Below, piece after piece: positions 47,995-56,499 of a DNA stretch of 64,000 nt; positions within the stretch are counted from its first letter, which is position 1, and each line of letters begins with the position of its first letter. Origin of the DNA: Verrucomicrobiaceae bacterium UBA1938 (GTDB taxonomy: Bacteria; Verrucomicrobiota; Verrucomicrobiia; Verrucomicrobiales; Verrucomicrobiaceae); assembly GCA_002336895.1 (NCBI GenBank), contig DDFC01000011.1, positions 189,475 through 253,474 of the forward strand. The letters run 5' to 3'. The position numbers and the translations under genes were made by a program. Below the pieces are notes generated by a model. It saw only the letters and a program-made list of their open reading frames with translations. It was not told the DNA's origin and made no database searches.

Positions 47995-48915
47995 ATGCTT
48001 TCACACCGCCTTTCTTTTCTCTGTGCGCTCGGCCTGATGGCTGGCGCTCCGCTTTCCGCGCAGCAGCCCGCCGCGCCTGTGCCGACTCAGGCCAATGTGC
48101 CGTATGGCAAGCATGCGAAGCAGGTGCTGGATTTTTATCAGGCGAAGGCGGCGGACGGAGGAGCGACTCCCCTGCTCTTCTTTGTGCATGGCGGCGGATG
48201 GATGACGGGAGACAAGGTGAACCCGGACTTTTTGAAGCAGTGCCTGGATGACGGGATCTCAGTGGCGTCGATCAACTACCGCTTCATCCCGGATGCGCAG
48301 GCGGAAGGGATCACGCCGCCGGTGAAGGCGTGCCTGGATGACTCGGCGCGGGCGCTGCAGTTTGTGCGCAGCAAGGCGGCGGAGTGGCGCATCGACAAGG
48401 ACCGTATCGGCGGCTGTGGTGGTTCAGCGGGTGGTTTTACGGTGCTGTGGCTGGGGTTCTCGCCGGACATGGCAGATCCAAAGAGCGCTGATCCGATCGC
48501 GCATGAGTCCACGCGGCTGAAGTGTGTGCTGGCCTTTGTGCCGCAGACCACGCTGGACCCAAAGCAGCTTAAGGACTGGATTCCCAACCTCGATTACGGC
48601 CCCCACGCGTTTGGTCTGGGGAGCATGCAGGAGTTTCTGGACAAGCGGGAGAGTCTGATGCCGTGGATCGAGCGCTTCTCCCCGTATGCGCTGGCCAGCA
48701 AGGATGATCCGCCGGTGCTGCTGTTTTATGACAGCGTCGCAGACCTGGGCAAGCCACCGACGAAAGACCCGGTGCACTCCGGGAACTTCGGCGCAGGGAT
48801 CGCGGACAAGCTGAAGGCCGAGGGGATCGAGCACGAGATCAACTACAACAACGACTACGGGCACATGAAGTACCCGAACCTGTTTTCGTTTTTGAAGGAG
48901 AAGCTGGGGAGGTAG
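47995..48915 (+). CDS. Secreted alpha/beta-hydrolase (BD-FAE-like esterase)
   Basis: 306 aa from the ATG at 47995, start of a signal peptide (SHRLSFLCALGLMAGAPLSAQ). The oxyanion motif H-G-G-G-W-M-T-G, the nucleophile elbow G-G-S-A-G-G and a C-terminal Y-G-H-M-K histidine form the active site. The group includes feruloyl and carbohydrate esterases. Its last 140 bp recur as a fragment at 55259-55404. Confidence 0.85.
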   Translation: MLSHRLSFLCALGLMAGAPLSAQQPAAPVPTQANVPYGKHAKQVLDFYQAKAADGGATPLLFFVHGGGWMTGDKVNPDFLKQCLDDGISVASINYRFIPDAQAEGITPPVKACLDDSARALQFVRSKAAEWRIDKDRIGGCGGSAGGFTVLWLGFSPDMADPKSADPIAHESTRLKCVLAFVPQTTLDPKQLKDWIPNLDYGPHAFGLGSMQEFLDKRESLMPWIERFSPYALASKDDPPVLLFYDSVADLGKPPTKDPVHSGNFGAGIADKLKAEGIEHEINYNNDYGHMKYPNLFSFLKEKLGR

Positions 48916-48966
48916 GGGGCGGGGAGCTGGCTGAGGTACAGCAGAACGGTTCCTGAATCGGCAGTG

Positions 48967-49971
48967 CTACTTTTGAGCCTTGGGTGTTGCCGCATCAGAC
49001 TTGATGGTGGCAGATGAAGCTGAGGGCAGAGTGTAGCCGTCCGGCAGCATCTGACGGCCGTTCACGATCTTGAGCTTGAGACGGGGGTCTGCCAGCAGGG
49101 CTTTGATGAAGGTCGCACACTCCCCCAGCGTGTCTGGGGTTTGATTTCTCGGATGCATCGCATGTTTTCGCGGCCAGATTGCACTTTCAAAGCTGTCCGG
49201 TGTCAGGCTGCCATCAGGATGCAGCCAGCCCGCAAAAATGACTGCTGACTGATTTTCAGCATCTTCGGCTATTTTTTCAAGGACTCCCACAACAGCTCTC
49301 GCGTGGCATCTTGTGAAGAGGTCGTAGCCGATGCTGTAATATTTACCCGGCTGCATGCCGCCCTTGAGCACAGTCAGCGGTTTAAACCGCACTTCCAATC
49401 CATTTTTTCGCGAAACCTGCACTACGCCAACAGCTATGTCAGAGGCGCTGCCCACCGCAGCGTCTGGCGCGTGGCGGTTCAGGGAGAGATTCAAGGTCTC
49501 AAGTGATGTTGGCTCAACAGTTGCAGGGTTCAGCGCTTCAGGACGAACGGCGTTCGCTGATTGGATTAAGACCCATTTTACACCTGTTGGGGAAATTGTA
49601 ATCTTATCAGCAAACAAGCGAAATCTATCCCCCACTCTTAATTCGGCTACAAATTCACCCCTGTAGCGATTATCTTTCACCAACCAGTACTCGAGCAGAA
49701 TTTCATGTGTGTTGTTGATGCCTTTAATTGATCTTTCCACCTTGAAAGTTGCAAGGTATTGAGTGCTGATCACAGGATCTGACTTGGGACCAGGCAACTC
49801 TTTTGTGTCACCTTGTGTGATTTGTACTACTTCGCCGTCTGCTATAACGGCGCTTTTCTCGTTCATCTCTGCAATTGTATATCTTTGCTCTTGATCAGCT
49901 TTAACAAGCGCGACCAAACAACATAGAAAAAGTAAAAATATATTCTTATATTTCATGCATCTATAATTCAT
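48967..49971 (-). CDS. Secreted partner protein B3 (one clear repeat unit)
   Basis: 334 aa with a signal peptide (K-N-I-F-L-L-F-L-C-C-L-V-A-L-V-K-A). The C-terminal part (about residues 165-320) is one ~165-aa unit also found twice each in the genes at 50229 and 52427: S-D-I-A-V-G-V-V-Q-V-S-R, V-L-K-G-G-M-Q-P-G, then C-x-x-F-I-K-A-L-L-A-D-P and Q-M-L-P-D-G-Y-T-L-P-S. The N-terminal part may be a diverged unit. It overlaps the module gene at 49968-50186 by 4 bp. Role unknown; an immunity-like role is inference. Confidence 0.7.
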   Translation of the reverse strand: MNYRCMKYKNIFLLFLCCLVALVKADQEQRYTIAEMNEKSAVIADGEVVQITQGDTKELPGPKSDPVISTQYLATFKVERSIKGINNTHEILLEYWLVKDNRYRGEFVAELRVGDRFRLFADKITISPTGVKWVLIQSANAVRPEALNPATVEPTSLETLNLSLNRHAPDAAVGSASDIAVGVVQVSRKNGLEVRFKPLTVLKGGMQPGKYYSIGYDLFTRCHARAVVGVLEKIAEDAENQSAVIFAGWLHPDGSLTPDSFESAIWPRKHAMHPRNQTPDTLGECATFIKALLADPRLKLKIVNGRQMLPDGYTLPSASSATIKSDAATPKAQK

Positions 49972-50186
49972 TGCTTATGATTCGTTCCCGGATTGGCCCA
50001 ATCATTACTGGTGTCTGCACTTTTTATGCCATTTTCCTCCACTGGTCCACCCGCATATATTTCGTCATCCGTGATTCCGATTAATGGCACCACGAATTTA
50101 GATGCGCTAAGCGCATTATCGGGGTCTGTATTACTAATGGTCGTTTCAAAATCGTTTGCCAGACAATCAAAGTCAGTGTCGTTCAA
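49968..50186 (-). pseudogene. Module M3: C-terminal fragment ending S-N-D-W-A-N-P-G-T-N-H
   Basis: 72 codons from a TTG, with no signal peptide, ending in D-W-A-N-P-G-T-N-H-K-Q. The tail matches those of M2 (51304) and M1 (54513). The frame is open further upstream toward the B2 3' end, so it is probably the remaining C-terminus of a larger protein. Its stop overlaps the start of B3. Not recognised as a known domain. Confidence 0.55.
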
Positions 50187-50228
50187 TCCTCCAGTTTGTA
50201 CTTCGTTATTTGCATGCTGGCGGGGCTG

Positions 50229-51311
50229 CTACGGAACTTTGGGAGTCGCGGGGGACGGCGCATCAGACTTGATTGCTCCAGATGAAGCTGAGGGCAGAGT
50301 GTAGCCGTCCGGCAGCATCTGACGGTCGTTCACGAACTTGAGCTTGAGGTCGGGCTTCTCCACCAGGGCTTTGATGAAGGTGATGCATTCTTCCAGCGTG
50401 TCGGGGGTTTGAAACACCCCGCCCCATTTGCTGGACCGTGGCCACACCGCGCTGTCCAGTCCTTCGGGTTCGAATGTTTTGCCATCCGGCTGCAGTCGGC
50501 CCAGAAGGATGACTGCTGGCTTGCCCTCGGCAGCGGCGGCGATCTGCGGCAGATAGGCAATGCGATAAGGAGAATGGTGCGGAGTATAATCGACTCTATA
50601 GGTTATGCCCGTCTGTATGCCCCCTTTTAGAGCAGTTCTTACAGTGAAGTGCAACTGCAAGTCCTGTTCGCGATCCACCTTCATCGTTCCGATGGCAATC
50701 TCCCCTGCACGGGCCACCGCAGCTTCGGGTGGCAGATACATCAACACATTGTCTCGATCCTTTATATTCTTGGGTGGCGATGCATCGGAAGCACCTGATG
50801 GCAAAGTGTAACCTTCTGGCAGCATTTCCTGCCCCTTTACGATCTTGAGCTTGAGCTTGGGATTCGCCAACAATGCTTTAACGAAGATGATGCATTCATT
50901 CAGTGTACCTGGCGTCTGATGCCTGGCATGTGTGTTGTCACGTGGCCACAATGCCCCCTCCATGCTTTCGGGCATAAGAGTCCTGCCGTCCGGCTGTAGA
51001 TTTCCAAGTAGCATAACCGCCGACTTGCTCTCAGCAGATTCGGCAATTCGAGGTATGACCTGGGGATAATTGATGCGGTTTTTAATATCTGGATAATCGA
51101 CTATGTAAGTGCTGCCTGGTCGCATGCAGCCCTTGAGCACAGTCTGCGGTGTGAAGCGCACCTGCAGCCCTCCAGCACGGATTACTTGAACCGAACCAAC
51201 GGCAATGTCTCTGGCATATTCGACCGCCCTTGAGGGTGGAGAGTTCCCCAGCATCCCGGCAACGGCAACCTGGGTCATCAGAACCAAGGCAAGCAAAGAG
51301 GATTTAGTCAT
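50229..51311 (-). CDS. Secreted partner protein B2 (two repeat units)
   Basis: 360 aa from the ATG at 51311, with a signal peptide (SSLLALVLMTQVAVAGML). Two tandem ~165-aa units of the B family follow. The second unit and the sequence just past the stop are nearly identical to the end of B1 (52427-53524). Its start overlaps the stop of M2 by eight bases (ATGACTAA), suggesting translational coupling. Upstream in-frame Met codons only extend into M2. Function unknown. Confidence 0.72.
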   Translation of the reverse strand: MTKSSLLALVLMTQVAVAGMLGNSPPSRAVEYARDIAVGSVQVIRAGGLQVRFTPQTVLKGCMRPGSTYIVDYPDIKNRINYPQVIPRIAESAESKSAVMLLGNLQPDGRTLMPESMEGALWPRDNTHARHQTPGTLNECIIFVKALLANPKLKLKIVKGQEMLPEGYTLPSGASDASPPKNIKDRDNVLMYLPPEAAVARAGEIAIGTMKVDREQDLQLHFTVRTALKGGIQTGITYRVDYTPHHSPYRIAYLPQIAAAAEGKPAVILLGRLQPDGKTFEPEGLDSAVWPRSSKWGGVFQTPDTLEECITFIKALVEKPDLKLKFVNDRQMLPDGYTLPSASSGAIKSDAPSPATPKVP

Positions 51312-52426
51312 TATATTTTTTGGTTTGATGTTGTTTCCCGGGATTGGCCCAGTCATCCGAAGCATTTTGATCTTGCTTGTGGGGCAGCGCAGCATTGATG
51401 GCGTCCCACTCGATGTAGTAATTTGAAGTGGAACTTGCAGGTCGGCTTGGCGCAGGCCAGGCACTTGGCCAGTCAAGACCATGTGAGCCACCAGCCTCCA
51501 GTGCAACATCGTCTGTATCAACCAGATTGTCAGGCGGCTTGCTGATACGGTCTAGCGTATAACCCAGTTCGCCACGGCCTGTAGAAATGAGATTGTCAGC
51601 TGTACCCTCTCCGTCGTCGTCGTAGCTCTTGACTCCAGGCATGCCATCCACGCCTAATGTGTAATGATTGGAATTGAGTCCAAATATCTTGTCCGTATTC
51701 CACGACCACCCATATTGCCACGGAGTATTAGGCGCGACGAGATTACCCAGCAGGGCGTCGGCATTGGCAATCTGCCACACATGCCGTTGCTCGTGCAAGA
51801 GCAGAGAAAAAAACGCATCAATACCGTCGGGAATGCTGGTGCCACTGACAGCCCCGTATTCATCATCTCCATCCAGTAAAGTGTCATAGAATTTGATTTG
51901 AGTCTTATCCGGTTTTACACTCCAACCCCACTTTGTAATACCCACTGTTTCGCCAATTGATCCATCAGGACCGATTGCTTCATTTCCATACACTAGGTTT
52001 ACATCCTGCGCTCCAGCAGCCTGCCGCCAATAAAAAAACCAGTTTGGGTCTGTTCCCGCATCGTTGCCAGGATTATTTGTTTCATCCCTTATGAAGAACA
52101 CCTCAAACCTGGCATTGGCCACCTCGTTGCCGTCATACTTGAGACGCACGGTCTTGGAACCAAAGTCGGTGTTGTTCTGGGGCAGGCCGGTGAAGGTAGC
52201 GGTGGCGGTGAGGTATTCGCCGCTGACGGTGGCCTGCCCGCCAGCGGTATCCCAGGAAAGGGCCGAACTGCCGATGGCATCCACGGTGAAGGTGTATTTG
52301 GCCTGATCTGCGGCTGACTGGTCAACCACACCGGGCAGATGTACTTTGAGCTTAAGCGTGAGGATTCCCACTGTGGCATCTGAGAAGGTGAACTCATTGG
52401 CACCGTCCGGGATGCTGGCGGGGCTG
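51304..52426 (-). pseudogene. Module M2: N-terminally truncated HExxH metallopeptidase-like protein
   Basis: The minus-strand frame ending at 51304 is convincing only from about 52426 (S-S-P-A-S-I-P-D-G-A-N-E-F); further up it is a shadow of B1. The first ~110 residues look like a beta-rich surface domain. A zinc motif L-L-L-H-E-Q-R-H-V-W-Q follows, and the tail is S-D-D-W-A-N-P-G-K-Q-H-Q-T. There is no start codon or signal peptide of its own, so it is probably the surviving 3' part of a large secreted protein or a C-terminal toxin-like module. Confidence 0.6.
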
Positions 52427-53524
52427 CTACGGAACTTTGGGAGTCGCGGGGGACGGCGCATCAGACTTGATTGCTCCAGATGTAGCTGAGGGCAGAGTGT
52501 AGCCGTCCGGCAGCATCTGACGGTCATCGACGATCTTGAGCTTGAGGTCAGGCTTCTCCACCAAGGCTTTGATGAAGGTGATGCATTCCTCCAGCGTGTC
52601 GGGGGTCTGAAACACCCCGCCCCATTTGCTGGACCGGGGCCATACCGCGCTATCCAGGCCTTCGGGTTCGAATGTTTTGCCATCAGAATGCAGCCGACCC
52701 AGGAGAATGACAACCGGCTTGCCTTCTGCAGCAGCGGCGACCTGCGGCAGATAATCGCGGAAGTATTGGCGTCCCAGGGGGTAATCCACGACGAAGGTCT
52801 TTCCGGGCTGCATACCACCCTTGAATATGGTCTGAGGGGTAAAGCTGATTTCCAGACCATTGCCGTGGTATTTGCCAGCGTCATTCACATGATTTACCTG
52901 CACCACTCCCAATGCGATGTCTGTGGCACTCCTCACAGCTTCTGCAGGGGGACGGTGGTTCAGCGCCCTCATTTTATCATCAGGCGGGGCAGCGACAGCA
53001 TTCTCTTCTGGCAGGGCATGGCCATCTGGAAGTGTCTCCCTTTCCTTCACAAGCTTGAGTTTGAGTTTAGGATTCGCCAGCAAGGCTTTGACGAACAGGG
53101 TGCATTCCTCAAGCGTATCGGGAGTTTTATGCGGAGCATAACTTTGCGTGGTGCGCGGCCACACTGCACCCTCCAGACTGTCAGGAGTCAGCGTCCTGCC
53201 ATCTGGCTGCAGTCGGCCCAGGAACATGACTGCAGGCTTGCCCTCAGTGGCGGCGGCGATCTGTGGCATAACGTTGGGATAATTGCCCCGAGTACGCTCA
53301 TCGGTATAATCGACAACGTAGGTGCTGCCCGGTTGCAGATTACCCTTGAGCACTGTCTGCGGCGTGAACCGCACCTGCAGGCCGCGGGCACGGCTCACCT
53401 GCACTACGCCAACGGCGATATCGGTGGCATCTCTTACTGCAACGTGGGGAGGAGCGTGGCCCAGCATTCCAGCCAGTGCGACGGGAGCCATCAAAAACAG
53501 AGTGAGAAGTGGGAGTTTAGCCAT
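52427..53524 (-). CDS. Secreted partner protein B1 (two repeat units)
   Basis: 365 aa from the ATG at 53524, with a signal peptide (A-K-L-P-L-L-T-L-F-L-M-A-P-V-A-L-A-G). Two B-family units follow: V-A-V-R-D-A-T-D-I-A-V-G-V-V-Q-V and A-V-R-S-A-T-D-I-A-L-G-V-V-Q-V, each with V-L/F-K-G-x-x-Q-P-G and P-D-T-L-E-E-C. Unlike B2 and B3 it has no module directly upstream; 260 bp of decayed sequence lie there. Function unknown. Confidence 0.72.
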   Translation of the reverse strand: MAKLPLLTLFLMAPVALAGMLGHAPPHVAVRDATDIAVGVVQVSRARGLQVRFTPQTVLKGNLQPGSTYVVDYTDERTRGNYPNVMPQIAAATEGKPAVMFLGRLQPDGRTLTPDSLEGAVWPRTTQSYAPHKTPDTLEECTLFVKALLANPKLKLKLVKERETLPDGHALPEENAVAAPPDDKMRALNHRPPAEAVRSATDIALGVVQVNHVNDAGKYHGNGLEISFTPQTIFKGGMQPGKTFVVDYPLGRQYFRDYLPQVAAAAEGKPVVILLGRLHSDGKTFEPEGLDSAVWPRSSKWGGVFQTPDTLEECITFIKALVEKPDLKLKIVDDRQMLPDGYTLPSATSGAIKSDAPSPATPKVP

Positions 53525-53623
53525 GAGCAAGATGCAGCAATTATTATGAAGTCCCGAGCGCGAAATTGCCGCATCGGCTTATAACCAAGTGCCGTTCATG
53601 CAAGGCACCTTTTTGCGCCACGT

Positions 53624-53785
53624 TCACGAACGCCGCTTGAACACCACCAACAACATGCCCGCCGCCGCCACGACCATCATGACGATGATGCTCCATGATA
53701 TTGATGAACCAGGTTCCACACTCGGTGCTGGTGAAGCCGAACGGGGATTTCCCGTCCCAGATTTTGAAATCAGCGGAACCTCCGT
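53624..53785 (-). pseudogene. In-frame C-terminal anchor beyond an amber stop
   Basis: After the TAG at 53786-53788 the same frame stays open for 54 codons to a TGA at 53624. It encodes V-E-P-G-S-S-I-S-W, a hydrophobic helix (I-I-V-M-M-V-V-A-A-A-G-M-L-L-V-V) and F-K-R-R-S, the layout of a PEP-CTERM-like sorting signal. It is probably the original end of the upstream gene. Confidence 0.55.
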
Positions 53786-54520
53786 CTATTCCACTTTTGA
53801 TGGCACCAAGCCATTATGATTCTGAGGTTGTTTTGTCTCAGCATTTCCAGCGGCGTCGCTGCCGCCTCGCTCTCTTTTCTGGACTATCTTCAATGCCATC
53901 TCCCGTATCGGGTAGATCGTGGTCCCCGTGCGGGGGCCTACATCGACAGTATCGACGACGTGCCAATCGTCTTTGGACAGCTCGGCTAAATCGCTTTCGA
54001 TCTCCGCTGAAATCTGAGATTGATGGAAAACGGCTTCCATTGCCACCAGGCGCAGGGCATACGGTGTCGAGGCAGCTTTAGCCAAAGCGATGGCTCTTTT
54101 CTGATCGATGGGCAATCCCACCATTCCAGAGGCTAGATAAAGCAAGGCGGAGCCATCTGTTGTGGCATTCAAATCTGCGGCAAGATACTGCTGCAAAACC
54201 GCAGCTCTTTGCCTGATTGCCGCTTGCTTGCCGGCTTCATCTAGATTCACCGGGACAAAGGCGGCAAGACGAATCAGTTGCGCCTTTTCCACCAAGGAAA
54301 TGTTGTCGGATTTTCCCACAAGGGCATCCAGTTGGAGGGCTATTGACTCGATCAAAGCACCATCGGTCACCGTGCCCGATTGCACAGCGTCCACCATTCC
54401 TCGCATTGTGCGCATGTTCATCACTGACTGCGCATTGCAGATCTGGCTTCCATGAATGAATGCGAGTGCTGCTGCGAAAAGCAGGCGGCAAAAGCGATTG
54501 GCCATCAATGGTTTAGTCAT
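53786..54520 (-). CDS. Secreted hypothetical protein C
   Basis: 244 aa from the ATG at 54520, with a signal peptide (ANRFCRLLFAAALAFIHGSQICNA). The mature part is helical (about residues 30-200), with no known family. Its start overlaps the stop of M1 by eight bases (ATGACTAA), the same arrangement as M2/B2, although C is unrelated to the B proteins. It ends at an amber codon after which the frame encodes a membrane anchor. Confidence 0.62.
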   Translation of the reverse strand: MTKPLMANRFCRLLFAAALAFIHGSQICNAQSVMNMRTMRGMVDAVQSGTVTDGALIESIALQLDALVGKSDNISLVEKAQLIRLAAFVPVNLDEAGKQAAIRQRAAVLQQYLAADLNATTDGSALLYLASGMVGLPIDQKRAIALAKAASTPYALRLVAMEAVFHQSQISAEIESDLAELSKDDWHVVDTVDVGPRTGTTIYPIREMALKIVQKRERGGSDAAGNAETKQPQNHNGLVPSKVE

Positions 54521-54719
54521 CTGGATCATTTAGGGTTTTGTGTTGCATGCCTGGATTTGACCAGTCCTCGAGGTTAGCTGATCCGTTAGTCCAAGTAGGT
54601 TGTTGTCGAAGACAATAATATTCCACATCTCGAAGTCTACCTCCTGGCATTGCGTTGTAGTTAAACGCATCGAGATAGGTTGATGCATTGGACGGGTCGT
54701 ATGGATGCCCAGGAATCAA
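54513..54719 (-). pseudogene. Module M1: C-terminal fragment ending E-D-W-S-N-P-G-M-Q-H
   Basis: 68 codons without signal peptide, ending in L-E-D-W-S-N-P-G-M-Q-H-K-T. This tail aligns with those of M2 and M3. It is likely the remnant of a larger gene whose upstream part was removed. The stop overlaps the start of gene C. Confidence 0.5.
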
Positions 54720-54743
54720 GATGGCCTCTGTTGAAAGTCAGCT

Positions 54744-54911
54744 CTATTTAGGCACAACAATTCCCTTTTTACCCTCTTCTGAACCAGTTGACCTGCTTGT
54801 CGTCGCTGGAGGTGACTTTTCCAATTGGTCAAAGATAATTCTATTTTGTGGTTCGGACGCCTTCGGGCTGTTGAGCATCCACACACTCCAGGTGGATTCA
54901 TCAACCTGCAT
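54744..54911 (-). CDS. Short unassigned frame in the 54720-54975 gap
   Basis: A 55-codon frame from an ATG at 54911 (M-Q-V-D-E-S-T-W-S-V-W-M-L-N-S). No domain recognised. The gap also holds A/T-rich sequence. It may be a fragment of a decayed gene; little supports expression. Confidence 0.25.
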   Translation of the reverse strand: MQVDESTWSVWMLNSPKASEPQNRIIFDQLEKSPPATTSRSTGSEEGKKGIVVPK

Positions 54912-54975
54912 CACATTGCTGCTGGCGGTTTAATAGGGCACGCCACCAATGGTATTGTACAGGTATAGACTCAAT

Positions 54976-55251
54976 GCCAGGCATGAATGGCACTCGGTTA
55001 AGGGCATGGGTCGTGAGTTTATGAGCGCTGTGACATGCAGCCTGCAGCGACGTGACGGGAGGCCGCTGCTGGAGAATGCGGCGTGCAAAGGGGGCGCTGG
55101 GTTTGCTGCCCGGCTGCTGGCGCAAATACCCAGGGCGGCCTCGCTGAGGCTCGGCGGGCCCTGGGCTGCGATAGGCCGCACCTTTGGTGCTGAGAAGGTG
55201 GCTGCCATGAGATCGAAGCGCCGCCTTAACCGAGTGCCATTCATGCCTGGC
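54976..55251. mobile_element. MITE copy A, 276 bp, perfect 27-bp terminal inverted repeats
   Basis: The left end (54976-55002, begins GCCAGGCATGAATGG) is the exact reverse complement of the right end (55225-55251). The interior has no transposase. A second copy of the same length, with imperfect left end, is at 56281-57880, split by an IS110 element. No target-site duplication is obvious. This is a non-autonomous element whose mobilising transposase is not in the window. Confidence 0.88.
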
Positions 55252-55258
55252 ACGAATG

Positions 55259-55404
55259 GCACTCCGGAGACTTCGACGCGGGGATCGCGGACAAGCTGAA
55301 GGCCGAGGGGATCGAGCACGAGATCAACTACAACAACGACTACGGGCACATGAAGTACCCAAACCTGTTTTCGTTTTTGAAGGAGAAGCTGGGGAGGTAG
55401 GGGG
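55259..55404 (+). pseudogene. Duplicated 3' end of the esterase gene
   Basis: 145 bp nearly identical to 48777-48920, the last ~45 codons and stop of the esterase at 47995-48915. It follows MITE A directly, joined at a GCACTC-like microhomology shared with the MITE end. It has no start and is certainly not functional. Confidence 0.85.
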
Positions 55405-55596
55405 TGCCATATGGTGGGTAGCTGTGGCTCGCTGGAGTAATGCTCAGTATTTGCGGCTTGGGATATAGTGACCTGGTAGTTTGTCTTTGTGCATGACTGT
55501 TACTGCGGCCGGCACACGCAAGGGATTCGGAGTCTTGCTAAAAAGGCACGAAATCGACCATGAGAATCAGTGATTATACAACTACATACCAGGTCA

Positions 55597-56271
55597 ATGA
55601 GAAGCCACGACGTATACACCAGAGTGATTCAAGCCGGCGCTCTGATCCTGGGCCTGTCTGCGTCATGCAGCACGAAGGCGGAGGAGCCGACTCAGGAGTT
55701 CTTCGCTGACATGCGCAAGATGGCGGAGGAAAGCCGAAAGCTGAGTGTGATCGCCATGGAGAGTGACCGGTCTGTTGCTGCGGTGAGGGCGGATCTGGCT
55801 GGACCGTGGACTTCGGTCATCATCTCCCTCCGGCGCGACCACTCCCTCCAGGGTACAGTTTATGCAGGGTTTTGCCTCACCCGAGAAGGTGATACTGCAA
55901 GTGTGGCCCCTTGGATGGAGAGTGAAGGCAGGGTGAGAGTGGGCAGCAGCCACCCGCTGGCAAAGCCAGAGGTGGAGAAACTGCTCTCAGAGGCGACACT
56001 GTTTTACCTGGCGTCCACGCTGACGGTGGCACCGGTGGAAAAAGCGGGTCCAAGACCTGACAATCCTGACAAGGTTGTGGAGTGGAACTTGCGCTACCGG
56101 AGCGCAGGAGGCATTCAGCACAACCGGCTGGCTGAAACCGTGGACTATGGAATGGATATCCGCGTGACCACGTCAGACGAAATGAAGCAACACAGCAACA
56201 TGTGGGGAAACCACTGCCCCGTCGAATTTCAAAAATGGGCCGCCGCATTTGGAAATCCACCCTCGCCATAA
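55597..56271 (+). CDS. Putative lipoprotein of unknown function
   Basis: 224 aa from the ATG at 55597, giving a signal with a lipobox-like L-S-A-S-C at about residues 20-24, so it is probably lipid-anchored. An N-terminal helical region precedes a mixed fold with no recognised motif. It lies between two MITE copies. The 192 bp before it have no gene. Function unknown. Confidence 0.6.
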   Translation: MRSHDVYTRVIQAGALILGLSASCSTKAEEPTQEFFADMRKMAEESRKLSVIAMESDRSVAAVRADLAGPWTSVIISLRRDHSLQGTVYAGFCLTREGDTASVAPWMESEGRVRVGSSHPLAKPEVEKLLSEATLFYLASTLTVAPVEKAGPRPDNPDKVVEWNLRYRSAGGIQHNRLAETVDYGMDIRVTTSDEMKQHSNMWGNHCPVEFQKWAAAFGNPPSP

Positions 56272-56280
56272 CAACTCAAT

Positions 56281-56472
56281 GCCTGACATGAATGGCACTC
56301 GGTTAAGAGCATGGATCGTGAGTTTATGAGCGCTGTGACATGCAGCCTGCAGCGACGTAACGGGAAGCCGCTGCTGGAGAACGCGGCGTGCAAAGGGGGC
56401 GCTGGGTTTGCTGCCCGGCTGCTGGCGCAAATACCCAGGGCGGCCTCGCTGAGGCTCGGCTGGCCCTGGGCT
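56281..56472. mobile_element. MITE copy B, left part
   Basis: 192 bp homologous to MITE A positions 1-192, with the left inverted repeat differing at a few bases (GCCTGAC for GCCAGGC). It ends with the CT core at 56471-56472, where the IS110 element begins. The rest of the copy is at 57797-57880; together 276 bp. Confidence 0.88.
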
Positions 56473-56499
56473 TGTCTCTACATTTCCCCATCCTTGAAG

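Noticed and set aside
53587..53606. AGTGCCGTTCATGCAAGGCA as a MITE end
   Set aside because: It resembles the right inverted repeat but has several changes and no partner; kept only as a possible decayed end.
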